Source: S5-A14a sp022766365 (GTDB taxonomy: Bacteria > Bacillota > Clostridia > Peptostreptococcales > Anaerovoracaceae). From it: a DNA stretch of 64,000 nucleotides. The stretch lies in NCBI GenBank assembly GCA_050313295.1, contig JBNPLD010000003.1; one strand, 5' to 3'. A program made the position numbers and the translations under genes. This document shows, piece by piece, positions 42,958 to 52,775 of this stretch. Under the pieces are notes generated by a model, which worked only from the letters and a program-made list of their open reading frames with translations, did not search any database and was not told where the DNA came from. Positions within the stretch are counted from its first letter, which is position 1. Each line of letters begins with the position of its first letter.

Positions 42958-45900
42958 CTACAAATTTATGCAAATTTTCGTTCCAATCAAATAAATAATT
43001 CTTTCCTTAACAGGTATATGTTCTTCCGTAGAGATAAGGTAGCTGTTTTCCAGAGTTTTTTCGTAGATAAGCATCTGTTTTTCGTATGTTTTTTTAATTC
43101 TCTCAATTTCTCTGTCTATTATATTCACATCTATCCTATTTGTTTTGAAATCCACCAAAACAAAATATTTTTCGCCTTTTTCATCTTCCTCAATAAAGAA
43201 AGCATCGATGATTCCCTGAAGCATTAAGTCATCTTTATTTGCGCCTAATTTTATTCTTTCATCAAGGCCATGGAAGATTTCGTCATCGGCATCTGTTGAA
43301 TATATGAATTTCTGTTCCTTGAAAAGAAGTCCTCTTTCAGCTGCTTTAGCCATTCTGCGGGCAAGATCCGTATTAAAAAAATCTGCAATCAGGTTTATAT
43401 TTACTGTTTTTAGTTCTTCTTCAGTCATTATATCTTTGGCGACCATGTCCTTTGATAACTGCTTCAGGTACGCATAACCTTCGGCAACTCCATCAGAATA
43501 GCTGCTCATTTCCAGAATCTTGTGATAAAGACTACCTCTCCCGGCAGCTCCCGGTGTCACCTGAGCCGCCAAGAATCTCGGTCGAGTCATCGCCTGAGAC
43601 TGAATATTTGACTCATAGTCTTGACCATTTACAGCTGTTAACCCGGGAGCCTGTCCTACGGCGTATTCCTCACCATAGAACGGCATTTTATTCACCTCTG
43701 TCGCAGAATACTTTGGACTGACAAGACCGGCATCTTCAAACGGATATCGATAACTAAGCCTTTCATACACTGCTCTCTTGACATTCTCATCAACGTCAAT
43801 GTCCACATGTTGGTTTTCTATGGATTCGGGCAATTCAGTCATGGCGGCAAAATCATCAAGTTCCTCTATGCCGATTTCTTCTTTCCTGCCATGCCATTCT
43901 GCTAAAGTTGCAAAAGATTCAACAGATGAAGCCGGGCATACTCCGACCACATTCAAAATGTCAGTGGCTCTCGTCAGAGCCACATATAGGAGCCTGAGAT
44001 ATTCTTCCATGTTTTCCTTGTACTTTATCGCTTCAATCATCTCTTGAAGAATAGTCTTCTTTCCCTGTGAAAAGATACCTTCTTTTCCGGGCAAGGCAAG
44101 GCCTAAATCTTTATTAAATGCCCACGCACGTTCCATATTACCTGCCCTCAGTGCATTATTATATCTTGCCAGAATTACCATTGGAAATTCAAGACCCTTA
44201 CTCTGATGTATAGTCATGATCCTGACTGCGTTTCTTCCCTCTCCTGCCGCGTCGGTTTCCTCCATCATAAGTGTCTCATCAGTTTTTATTTTGTTCAAAG
44301 TTTCAAGAAAGCCGCTCAAGCCCGTATTTCCGTTATTTTCATATTCAAAAGCAAGTTCCACAAGATACTGAAGATTTCCCTGCCTTAATTCTCCCATAGG
44401 CATTGCTCCCACTGACAGGAAATATCCGGTATCCTGCATTACCTTCCATAGAAGTACGTCGAGATCATTCTCCATGGAAAATTCAGAAAAATCCTTTATA
44501 AGTGTATCGAAAGCTGATATTTTGTCCCTCAGTTCCTGATTTCTTCCTCTGTCCAGATAGTCCATCATTTTCAGGTAGAAATACTGCTCTTTGCTCAAAG
44601 CGATTTCTGCAAGTTCAGCTTCGCTGAATTCGAAAAGTTCAGAGTGCAAAACAGATAAAAGAGGTAAATCTAAAAGTCTGTTGTTGATGACTTGTAACAA
44701 ATTGAAGAAAATTCTTACTTCAATCGCATCGAAAAAATCCCCTTTCTTCGTTACATACACCGGAATCCCGAATTCTTCAAGTTTTCGCGCCATTTTCGTG
44801 CCGTGATTTTTTACAGCTTTTGATAATATGACAATGTCCCCATATCCGATTTCCTTGATTGTCTCATCTTTTGAATCGTAATATTTTTTTCCGAGGCTTT
44901 CTGTGATTATTTTAGCAATCGCAACAGCTTCCAGCTCTGCCCTGTCTCTACCCTTAAAGTTCTCCTTATCATCGTTAACCAGATAATACACAGGCTCATG
45001 GTGTAAGTCCGTGGGGTTTGGTGCACCGTGCTTAAGGCTGCTGTTTTCGTCGTATCCCGTCATAGTATCAAAAAAAATCTTGTTTACTTCATCAAGAATT
45101 TCTATTTTGCTTCTGTAATTTGCTGACAGATCTACGACAATCTCTTCATCAGATTCCTCAATACCGTCTCCATCTCCTCTGCCTCCTATACCGGTTCCGC
45201 TATCATAACCATTCTGCGTATTCATATTTCTCTCATGGGTAAATCCCTCGTATTTGGAAAGAAATATACTTGGATCTGCTTTTCGGAAAGAATATATACT
45301 CTGTTTGATGTCTCCAACCATGAAAAGAGAACTGTCAGCTGCAATTTTTTGAATCACATATTCCTGAAGGGCACTCGTATCCTGATACTCATCTACAAAA
45401 ATATAGTCAAATTTCTTTCTGTAGAAATCACATGCTCCTCTGTCGTTTAATATTTCAATAGCAAAATGCTCGATATCGGAAAAATCAATGACTCCGGCTT
45501 CTCTCTTAGCTTTTGAATATCTCCTATCGAATTCCAATGTAAAATTTAAAATAAATTCTGCATTATTTAGAGTCTTACGATAATATGCCACTTCACCGTC
45601 AAGATCATCACCGTTCCTTGTAAGTATTTTTAAGATTTTTACAACTTCCTCCAGCAGTTTGTGTCTACCTTTTAAAGATTTTGCATTCAAAGAACCTTCG
45701 TCGAAACTCTTCTTCTGCTGTTGCAGCATTTTCCTTTCATCGCTTGTAACATTTAACTCTTTGGCAGACGGCAAGCTATATTTAAGATTGGAAAGATCCC
45801 TCGCTGAATTCAGGGCCGATTCAAAGTCTTCCGAATTTATTTTATCTTTTAACTTCTCTGCCGGTGCTTCTCTTAACGGTATGATCACTTTTCCCAAAAG

Positions 45901-46656
45901 CTCATCGTAGCCTTTATCTTTTGCATCATTTTTTGCACAATGATAATCTTTATATATGACTTCCGCAAGGTTTTTTACTCTTTCGATGTATCGATTCCTA
46001 TTATCGTTGTAGTTCAAAAAATCATCGCCGGTTCTGATTCCTTTCATCTTATCAATCATCTCAGGGATTTCAATCATGTAATTGGGAATATTTCTAAATG
46101 ATTCGTGGAGTTCAAGTATCTGCTCCTTAACCTTCACAAATTTTCTCCCGTCCGTATAAGAATCCAGAAATTCGGTAAATTTTTGATATTCTTCATCATC
46201 ACGATTAAAGTACTCATAAAACAGATCGTCCATAACCTGACTTTTAATTAGTTTAAGCCTGAGGTCATCCTCAACCCGAAACCCCGGCTCAAGATCAGGC
46301 AGTTTGTGGAAAAACTGCTTGATTACATTCATAGCAAAACCATGAAAATTACTTATATTAGCCCTACCGAGAGAATCCAGCTGTTTTCGGAAGAGTTCTC
46401 TTTTCCGACGATCATCAGAGTCCGAAATTTCCTTCTTAACGGCCTTTCGAATCTTCCCCTTCATATCTGCTGTGGAGGCATTTGTAAAAGTTACGATCAA
46501 CATCTTATCAATAGGCGTATCCGCCTTGATAAGTTCAATGATGCGCTGAACCATAACTGCCGTCTTGCCTGATCCTGCAGCTGCCGCAACCAATATAGCT
46601 TTTGCCTTTGACTGTATTGCAATATTCTGTTCTCTATTCCAACTGAAACCGGCCAT
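42958..46656 (-). CDS. addA: AddA, helicase-nuclease subunit of AddAB
   Basis: A 1232-residue protein that unwinds and resects double-strand breaks for RecA repair. UvrD-type helicase motifs: Walker A AAAGSGKT (25-32), VTFTNASTADMKGKI, FDYIFVDEYQDTSALQ, GDIKQSIYSFRKADP, TIHQSKGLEFPMVIL and LLYVALTRATD. The C-terminal RecB-like nuclease is intact (GSLYHKILE, LMLQGIIDAFF, VLVDFKTNRID). The partner addB, normally upstream, is not in this window: a divergent gpmI lies there. An extended -10 (TGATATAAT, 46676-46684) stands just before the gene. Confidence 0.96.
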   Translation of the reverse strand: MAGFSWNREQNIAIQSKAKAILVAAAAGSGKTAVMVQRIIELIKADTPIDKMLIVTFTNASTADMKGKIRKAVKKEISDSDDRRKRELFRKQLDSLGRANISNFHGFAMNVIKQFFHKLPDLEPGFRVEDDLRLKLIKSQVMDDLFYEYFNRDDEEYQKFTEFLDSYTDGRKFVKVKEQILELHESFRNIPNYMIEIPEMIDKMKGIRTGDDFLNYNDNRNRYIERVKNLAEVIYKDYHCAKNDAKDKGYDELLGKVIIPLREAPAEKLKDKINSEDFESALNSARDLSNLKYSLPSAKELNVTSDERKMLQQQKKSFDEGSLNAKSLKGRHKLLEEVVKILKILTRNGDDLDGEVAYYRKTLNNAEFILNFTLEFDRRYSKAKREAGVIDFSDIEHFAIEILNDRGACDFYRKKFDYIFVDEYQDTSALQEYVIQKIAADSSLFMVGDIKQSIYSFRKADPSIFLSKYEGFTHERNMNTQNGYDSGTGIGGRGDGDGIEESDEEIVVDLSANYRSKIEILDEVNKIFFDTMTGYDENSSLKHGAPNPTDLHHEPVYYLVNDDKENFKGRDRAELEAVAIAKIITESLGKKYYDSKDETIKEIGYGDIVILSKAVKNHGTKMARKLEEFGIPVYVTKKGDFFDAIEVRIFFNLLQVINNRLLDLPLLSVLHSELFEFSEAELAEIALSKEQYFYLKMMDYLDRGRNQELRDKISAFDTLIKDFSEFSMENDLDVLLWKVMQDTGYFLSVGAMPMGELRQGNLQYLVELAFEYENNGNTGLSGFLETLNKIKTDETLMMEETDAAGEGRNAVRIMTIHQSKGLEFPMVILARYNNALRAGNMERAWAFNKDLGLALPGKEGIFSQGKKTILQEMIEAIKYKENMEEYLRLLYVALTRATDILNVVGVCPASSVESFATLAEWHGRKEEIGIEELDDFAAMTELPESIENQHVDIDVDENVKRAVYERLSYRYPFEDAGLVSPKYSATEVNKMPFYGEEYAVGQAPGLTAVNGQDYESNIQSQAMTRPRFLAAQVTPGAAGRGSLYHKILEMSSYSDGVAEGYAYLKQLSKDMVAKDIMTEEELKTVNINLIADFFNTDLARRMAKAAERGLLFKEQKFIYSTDADDEIFHGLDERIKLGANKDDLMLQGIIDAFFIEEDEKGEKYFVLVDFKTNRIDVNIIDREIERIKKTYEKQMLIYEKTLENSYLISTEEHIPVKERIIYLIGTKICINL

Positions 46657-46848
46657 TATTATACCTCCAACTTTAATTATATCAAAATATCTGCTATAAT
46701 TAAATCAGTTTTTAGACTGATACATTTAAGGCAGTAAGCTACGACTTCTATAAACCATAGTAGTTCACTGAACCCATAATAAACGAATATCACCCAAGAT
46801 ATTATATTACATCTTCTCGGTTTACAAATTTAAAGTTAGGAGTAGGAT

Positions 46849-48456
46849 ATGAAAAGACCCACAATGTTAATGATTCTTGATGGCTTTGGCTTGAATAAAT
46901 TTCGTTTCGGGAATGCAATCGCTGCCGCCCGAACACCTAATATAGATGCGATATTCGCAAAATATCCTTGGACTAAACTCATTGCTTGCGGTGAAGCCGT
47001 TGGACTTCCTGATGGTCAGATGGGAAACTCCGAAGTCGGGCATATGAATATCGGTTCCGGGCGAATTGTCTATCAGGATCTGTCCTTAATTTCTAAAGAG
47101 ATTAAAGATGGATACTTTTTTGACAACAAAACATTAGTAAAAGCCATGGAGCGGGCAAAGGATAAAGGGCGTGCTCTTCATCTTTTCGGGCTTTTGTCCG
47201 ACGGTGGAGTTCACAGCCATATAGACCATCTTTTCGCTCTTCTGAAAATGGCAAAAGAGAAAGGTCTTTCTGAGGTATATATTCACGCTTTTCTGGACGG
47301 CAGAGATGTTCCGCCAAGATGTGCCGAAAATTATATCAAGGCTTTAGAGGAAAGGATCTCTGATTTGGGGATAGGGAAAATAGCCTCCATCGAAGGCAGA
47401 TATTTCGCAATGGATAGGGACAAACGTTGGGAACGTGTTCAGACCGCCTACGATGCACTTACCATGGGGAATAATCCGGCCGGAGAGGTCAAATATCTCA
47501 TGGCAGGTTCAGCATTAAAGGCATTGACAGATGCCTACGCCAGAGGAGAAAACGATGAATTTGTAACACCTACTTTTATTGAAGACGGTCAACCTGTCAA
47601 AGACGGCGACTCAATAATAATGTATAACTTTAGGCCTGATAGAGCGAGAGAAATAACCAGGGCTTTTGTTGATGATGATCTTAAGGATTTGAACCGAAAA
47701 ATCACACCTAAGGATATTCATTACGTCACTATGACTGAGTATGATGCTTCTATGCCGAATGTAGAGATAGCTTATCCTCCTAAAAAAATTAGAAATACCC
47801 TGGGTGAATACATTTCAAATCTTGGCTTAAACCAACTTAGAATCGCCGAAACGGAAAAGTATGCCCACGTTACTTTCTTTTTCAATGGCGGTGTCGAAGA
47901 TCCATATCCGGGTGAAGATAGAATCCTGGTTAAGTCTCCTTCGGTTGCCACCTATGATCTCCAACCCGAAATGAGTGCTCCCGATGTTACAGACAAAGTA
48001 ATTGATGCAATCCATTCTGAAAAATATGACATGATCATTCTCAATTTTGCTAATTCCGATATGGTAGGACACACCGGTGTTATGAAGGCGGCAGTGGAAG
48101 CTGTTGAATTTCTCGACGGATTCGTTGAAATAATCAAGGATGCTGTACTTGCAGTCGATGGGCAGATACTCCTCACAGCGGACCACGGTAATTCAGATGT
48201 TATGGTAGATGAAGATGGCAACATTGTCACTTCCCATTCTCTGAATCTTGTCCCGCTGGTACACATAAGCAATTCCCCCGGAGAGTTTAAAGAACTTGCC
48301 ACAGGCTGGGGTGAGTATGAAGATGGAGCCGAAAACGCTGAAGTGATGGAACCTCAAGGAAGATGGGGAAAACTTGCAGATATTGCTCCAACAATGCTCT
48401 ATCTCATGGGTCTTGATATTCCTGAAGAGATGACCGGCGATATACTGATTAAATAA
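46849..48456 (+). CDS. gpmI: Cofactor-independent phosphoglycerate mutase
   Basis: A 535-residue, manganese-dependent glycolytic enzyme that interconverts 3- and 2-phosphoglycerate. The catalytic serine is Ser61 in MGNSEVGHMNIGSGR. Other motifs: SDGGVHSHIDHL, FLDGRDVPPR, FRPDRAREI, NFANSDMVGHTG and LTADHGNSDVM. It is about 20-25 residues longer than usual because of an acidic insertion (GEYEDGAENAEVMEP) before the conserved KLADIAPTMLYLMG. TTAGGAG lies before the ATG. It is monocistronic, divergent from addA across a 192-base gap and followed by a strong terminator. Confidence 0.97.
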   Translation: MKRPTMLMILDGFGLNKFRFGNAIAAARTPNIDAIFAKYPWTKLIACGEAVGLPDGQMGNSEVGHMNIGSGRIVYQDLSLISKEIKDGYFFDNKTLVKAMERAKDKGRALHLFGLLSDGGVHSHIDHLFALLKMAKEKGLSEVYIHAFLDGRDVPPRCAENYIKALEERISDLGIGKIASIEGRYFAMDRDKRWERVQTAYDALTMGNNPAGEVKYLMAGSALKALTDAYARGENDEFVTPTFIEDGQPVKDGDSIIMYNFRPDRAREITRAFVDDDLKDLNRKITPKDIHYVTMTEYDASMPNVEIAYPPKKIRNTLGEYISNLGLNQLRIAETEKYAHVTFFFNGGVEDPYPGEDRILVKSPSVATYDLQPEMSAPDVTDKVIDAIHSEKYDMIILNFANSDMVGHTGVMKAAVEAVEFLDGFVEIIKDAVLAVDGQILLTADHGNSDVMVDEDGNIVTSHSLNLVPLVHISNSPGEFKELATGWGEYEDGAENAEVMEPQGRWGKLADIAPTMLYLMGLDIPEEMTGDILIK

Positions 48457-48527
48457 AGAAATTGTCCACACTACTTTTTAACACACATTCACCTATATTA
48501 TTTCCACTTTTTACCGTATATCATTGT

Positions 48528-48559
48528 AAACAGCAAATCTTCCGGATTTGCTGTTTTTT
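48528..48559 (+). terminator. Terminator after gpmI
   Basis: AAACAGCAAATC (48528-48539) pairs with GATTTGCTGTTT (48545-48556) around a short loop, followed by TTT and preceded by no gene. A clear rho-independent terminator; on the minus strand it could also end the gene at 48605. Confidence 0.85.
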
Positions 48560-48604
48560 ACTTTGTTTAAATTTTTGATCGTTGATCACGATGTATTCGG
48601 GGCT

Positions 48605-49369
48605 CTATTGATTTCTTACTACAAACTCAATATTTTGAGCATTAATCTCCAATACGTCTTTCGGGTTAATATCCAATATTTCTCCCGTAGTGACATTGTG
48701 TATATAATTTCCTGAACCGCTATCCCTGTGATTTCCGCTCATATTCCGATTGAACTCCTGCTTTAGCTTATATAATTCATTTGTACTTCCCTTCCTTATT
48801 TGACCACCTATATCGTATACAGATTCCAGGTACCTGTCTCTACATGTATCCACTATTCTCCTTATTCTGTTCTCATCATAGTAAGAAAGATGCATTAAGT
48901 TCTCTATAATTTTCTCTATCCCATTTTTGCATGAATCATCAGATGCTCTCACCTTGGAAAGCAACTCTACAAAGAAATCTATAAGGTTTTTCCCTTCGTC
49001 CATTCCATCTGTGGGTAAATACATGAAACTGACTTCCCCATATGTGGATATCCAAATTCTATCCATATCGTACATCACAAAGGGCAAGAAAAATCCGTTT
49101 ATCAATATAAAATTGAAGAACCCGGTACATTGTTCAAGCAAGCTCAGAACCTCTTCCAAAGTTCTCTCTTCCTCAAGATAGGAAGACAGAGAAATGCGGT
49201 CTCCGATTTTGAAAACAAAATCTCTCCCTGAATTCTCACAGGTGAAAACACTGTGATTCGGCTCTAAATTACAAAACCTGGAGAATTCTGTTATATCAAC
49301 GTCCTTATCTCTTTGAATACGAATTCTTACCTCTCTATTTTCACCCTTGCCTCTCAGTTTATATATCAT
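48605..49369 (-). CDS. DUF6382-like protein of unknown function
   Basis: A 254-residue soluble protein. Residues about 35-150 resemble the DUF6382 domain that precedes FHA domains in other Firmicutes: a strand FVFKIGDRISLSSYLEEERT, a helix EEVLSLLEQCTGFFNF, then LPFVMYDMDRIWIS and VSFMYLPTDG, the pattern of a truncated kinase-like fold. No FHA domain follows; instead there is a helical region and a tail (TGEILDINPKDVLEINAQN). The ATG at 49367-49369 has AGGAG seven bases away. It stands alone between two terminators. The match is by eye and is weak; treat function as unknown. Confidence 0.5.
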   Translation of the reverse strand: MIYKLRGKGENREVRIRIQRDKDVDITEFSRFCNLEPNHSVFTCENSGRDFVFKIGDRISLSSYLEEERTLEEVLSLLEQCTGFFNFILINGFFLPFVMYDMDRIWISTYGEVSFMYLPTDGMDEGKNLIDFFVELLSKVRASDDSCKNGIEKIIENLMHLSYYDENRIRRIVDTCRDRYLESVYDIGGQIRKGSTNELYKLKQEFNRNMSGNHRDSGSGNYIHNVTTGEILDINPKDVLEINAQNIEFVVRNQ

Positions 49370-49452
49370 CCTCATTCTCCTATGGACTACCTCTGCAAAT
49401 ACTTCTGGAAATATTTTACAGTTATTTTTATGAAATGTCAATATTTCCCATT

Positions 49453-49483
49453 AAAAAAGACACCCTTCATTTGAGAGTGTCTT
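49453..49483 (-). terminator. Terminator after pflA
   Basis: AAGACAC/GTGTCTT (49457-49463 with 49477-49483) forms a seven-pair stem followed by six T on the minus strand. Confidence 0.8.
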
Positions 49484-49504
49484 CCTCATATTCCCGATAC
49501 AAAC

Positions 49505-50215
49505 TCAGGCTGTAACTGTAAGCTCCGCCAGTTCCTCGCATCTGTCCCTATCCATGGGCTTAACGTCCGCAAAGCGGTATGTCATACCCAATTTAGCATA
49601 TTTGTCCGTAGCCATCGTATGATATGGTAGCAGTTCAACCTTTTTGACAGATTGGATTCTTTGAATGAACTGATTTAAAGATTTGACATACTCCTCCGTA
49701 TCATTTAGCCCCGGTACAATAACTTGTCTTATCCATATGGGAGTTCTGTGCTCGTTTATGGATTCTATAATATCGAAAAGCGGACCCTGACCTGTTCCTG
49801 TTAATTCTCTGAACATATGCTCATCAATGTGCTTAACATCAAGTAGCAACATATCCGCTTTCTCAATAACCATATCCGAGAACTCGTCAAAATATGTACC
49901 ACTTGTGTCTATGGCAACTGAAATTTCCTCACCATGAAGAGCATCTATGGCCTCCAACAAGAATTCACCGTGAATCAATGGCTCGCCTCCTGAAAAAGTT
50001 ACTCCACCATCATCACCATAGTATGGAACACCCCTCTTAGCTTTGTGCACAATTTCATCAACTCCCACTTCTCTTCCTCCGTTTGGATTCCAAGTATCAG
50101 GATTGTGACAATATGCACAGCGCGCAGGACAGCCCTGAAGGAAAAACACCGTTCTTATCCCGGGTCCATCCACAGCTCCAAAAGATTCAATTGAATGAAG
50201 TCTTGCAGTTTTCAT
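49505..50215 (-). CDS. pflA: Pyruvate formate-lyase activating enzyme
   Basis: A 236-residue radical SAM enzyme that makes the glycyl radical on PflB. The cluster motif is Cys29, Cys33, Cys36 (GCPARCAYCHNPDTW), followed by VTFSGGEPLIHGEFL and the SAM-binding DTSGTYFDEF. Standard length for PflA. The ribosome-binding site is weak. It follows pflB by about 150 bases and ends at a terminator. Confidence 0.96.
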   Translation of the reverse strand: MKTARLHSIESFGAVDGPGIRTVFFLQGCPARCAYCHNPDTWNPNGGREVGVDEIVHKAKRGVPYYGDDGGVTFSGGEPLIHGEFLLEAIDALHGEEISVAIDTSGTYFDEFSDMVIEKADMLLLDVKHIDEHMFRELTGTGQGPLFDIIESINEHRTPIWIRQVIVPGLNDTEEYVKSLNQFIQRIQSVKKVELLPYHTMATDKYAKLGMTYRFADVKPMDRDRCEELAELTVTA

Positions 50216-50324
50216 CCTTATTACTAAAACTTTCCTTTCTTGATTATATAACCATTTAAATTTCCGTTGTCGTGTCTATATTACCGGACTCTATAACCCT
50301 ACATTTATCTACATTGTATCGACT

Positions 50325-50365
50325 GAATCAAATTCTTAAACTTCAGATGTCGAATAATTTGATTC
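50325..50365. repeat. Inverted repeat over the pflB stop codon
   Basis: GAATCAAATT (50325-50334) and AATTTGATTC (50356-50365) are exact inverse complements with a 21-base loop, the inner edge touching the pflB stop codon. No T-run follows, so it may protect the mRNA end or lower pflA expression, and does not look like a terminator. The rest of the 50216-50364 gap shows nothing clear. Confidence 0.5.
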
Positions 50366-52596
50366 TAAATACTTTCGTGGAATGTTCTCTCGATGACTTC
50401 CTTCTGATGGGCCTTGGAAAGTGCATTAAACCTTACTGCATATCCTGATACTCTAATTGTAAGGCCCGGATATTTGTCAGGATTCTCATATGCGTCTACC
50501 AGAACATCCTTATTCAAAACGTTTACATTCAAGTGATGAGCTCCTTGATTGAAATAACCGGAAAGAAGTTTAACCAAAGTCTCTTTTCTCTGTTTAGCAT
50601 CCTTACCAAGGGAATCAGGAGTGATTGTGAATGTATTTGAAATTCCGTCCTGACACGTGTCCCAATTAATTTTAGCAACAGAGTTTAGAGAAGCAACGGC
50701 TCCTTGAACATCTCTATTGTGCATTGGGTTTGCTCCCGGTGCAAACGGTTCACCTGATCTTCTGCCGTCCGGTGTATTTCCTGTCTTTTTCCCGTACATA
50801 ACATTTGATGTGATAGTCAGTACCGAAAGTGTAGGAACTGCATCTCTATAATATTTATATCTTCTCAATTCACTGATTGTCTTCTCAGAGATGGCAACAG
50901 CAAGCTCATCAACACGGTCATCATCAGTCCCGTATTTAGGAAATTCACCTTCAGTTTTGTAGTCCACTATGATACCCCTGTCATCCTTTATAGGTGTAAC
51001 TTTAGCAAACTTGATAGCTGAAAGAGAGTCAGCTGCTACAGAAAGGCCGGCAACGCCGAATGCCATCAGTCTTCCGATTTCAGAATCCAGGAATGCCATC
51101 TGCGACCTCTCATAGTCATATTTATCATGCATAAAGTGGATAACATTCATAGCTCTTGAATATGCGGAGAGCATCCACTCTAGATAAATGTTATATCTCC
51201 TCCAAACCTCATCAAAGTCCAGAGGTCCGTCGGACATAGGTCCCATCTGCGGACCGACTTTTTCTCCCGACTTCTCATCAATACCACCGTTGATTGCAAG
51301 AAGCAACGTCTTGGCCAAATTACATCTTGCTCCGAAGAATTGCATCTGTTCGCCCATTTTGATAGCTGATACACAGCAAGCGATGGAATAATCTCCACCA
51401 CAGTGTCCTCTCATCTTATCATCATTCTCATATTGAATGGAATCCGTATCTATGGAAACCTGAGCACAAAATCTCTTGAAGGCTTCAGGAAGCTCCTTAG
51501 ACCAGAGTACTGTCAGATTAGGTTCAGGAGCAGGACCGAGGTTATAAAGGGTATTAAGAACTCTATATGTATTCTTGGTAACCCTGTGTCGTCCGTCATT
51601 TCCTATTCCGGCCAGGCCCTCAGTAATCCACATAGGATCTCCACCAAACAGCTCATTGTACTCAGAAGTTCTCAGATGTCTTGCTACGCGCAATTTAAGA
51701 ATGAAATCATCAACCATTTCCTGGATTTCTTCTTCGGTATATTTGCCTCTCGCAAGGTCTCTTTCAGCATATACATCTATGAAAGTAGCAGTCCTGCCTA
51801 TTGACATTGCAGCCCCGTTTTCCTCCTTGATTCCGGCAAGATATGCAAAATATGTCCACTGAATAGCTTCCTTCACATCAGAAGCCGGCTGGCTTATGTC
51901 AAAGCCATAACTTTCAGCCATTTTCTTAATATCCTTGAGAGCCTGAATCTGATTAAAGATTTCCTCACTTAATCTTATATTTTCTTCACCCTCATAAATT
52001 CTGTTGGAGATTCTATCGTGGTCTTTCTTTTTCTCTTGAATCAGGAAGTCGATTCCATATAGTGCTGCTCTGCGATAGTCACCTATAATTCTTCCACGTC
52101 CATAAGCATCAGGCAGACCGGTAACATAACCCAGGTGCCTTACAAGCTTCATTTCAGGGGAATATGCCTTAAAAACTCCATCATTATGGGTAGTGATGTT
52201 CTCGAACAAATACTTGATATTATCAGGTAACTCAGCATTATACTCATCCATCTGCTGAAGCACCATTCTCTTGCCTCCAAAAGGACAGATACCTCTCTTC
52301 AGCACTTCATCGGTCTGAAGCCCGACAATAATATCCCTATCCTTATCTATATACCCCGGAGGAAATGCCGTAATTCTCATGATCCTGCCCGAATCAACCT
52401 TCAAAGTACCACCGGCTTTTCTCTCCTCAACAAGTTTATTCTTGACAATCTCATTAACTGCCTTGGTCCTCTCTGTAGGACCGGTCAGAAAACTCTCATC
52501 ACCATCGTATGGTTTATAATTTAAACTGATAAAATCGTCCACATGGATGTTCTCATTCCAATCTCCGGGCTTGAAACCTTCCCATTCTTTCCTCAT
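50365..52596 (-). CDS. pflB: Formate C-acetyltransferase (pyruvate formate-lyase)
   Basis: A 743-residue glycyl-radical enzyme that converts pyruvate and CoA to acetyl-CoA and formate without oxygen. The active-site pair is Cys407-Cys408 (DYSIACCVSA) and the radical glycine is Gly718 (RVSGYAVRF). Full length, including the N-terminal EWEGFKPGDW start and DGRRSGEPFAPGANPMH near 610. GGAGG lies eight bases before the ATG. A consensus promoter lies at 52654-52682. The radical enzyme and its activator point to strict or facultative anaerobic life. Confidence 0.98.
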   Translation of the reverse strand: MRKEWEGFKPGDWNENIHVDDFISLNYKPYDGDESFLTGPTERTKAVNEIVKNKLVEERKAGGTLKVDSGRIMRITAFPPGYIDKDRDIIVGLQTDEVLKRGICPFGGKRMVLQQMDEYNAELPDNIKYLFENITTHNDGVFKAYSPEMKLVRHLGYVTGLPDAYGRGRIIGDYRRAALYGIDFLIQEKKKDHDRISNRIYEGEENIRLSEEIFNQIQALKDIKKMAESYGFDISQPASDVKEAIQWTYFAYLAGIKEENGAAMSIGRTATFIDVYAERDLARGKYTEEEIQEMVDDFILKLRVARHLRTSEYNELFGGDPMWITEGLAGIGNDGRHRVTKNTYRVLNTLYNLGPAPEPNLTVLWSKELPEAFKRFCAQVSIDTDSIQYENDDKMRGHCGGDYSIACCVSAIKMGEQMQFFGARCNLAKTLLLAINGGIDEKSGEKVGPQMGPMSDGPLDFDEVWRRYNIYLEWMLSAYSRAMNVIHFMHDKYDYERSQMAFLDSEIGRLMAFGVAGLSVAADSLSAIKFAKVTPIKDDRGIIVDYKTEGEFPKYGTDDDRVDELAVAISEKTISELRRYKYYRDAVPTLSVLTITSNVMYGKKTGNTPDGRRSGEPFAPGANPMHNRDVQGAVASLNSVAKINWDTCQDGISNTFTITPDSLGKDAKQRKETLVKLLSGYFNQGAHHLNVNVLNKDVLVDAYENPDKYPGLTIRVSGYAVRFNALSKAHQKEVIERTFHESI

Positions 52597-52653
52597 CTAT
52601 TAATCCTCCCCAGTCAAAGCTTTCTCAAATGCTGCATGTTTTTTATGTATACA

Positions 52654-52682
52654 AGATAACACGACTGTTAATTACCTGTCAA
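52654..52682 (-). promoter_or_regulatory. SigA promoter of pflB-pflA
   Basis: TTGACA (52677-52682), a 17-base spacer and TTATCT (52654-52659) on the minus strand, about 50 bases before the pflB ribosome-binding site. Confidence 0.75.
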
Positions 52683-52775
52683 CACGTTTTCACAAGAAAA
52701 GAAATGTTTTTATTTCTGCACATAGCGTTGATTTATACAGGCTTACAGCAAATTCCCTGCAACAGTTTATTTTCC

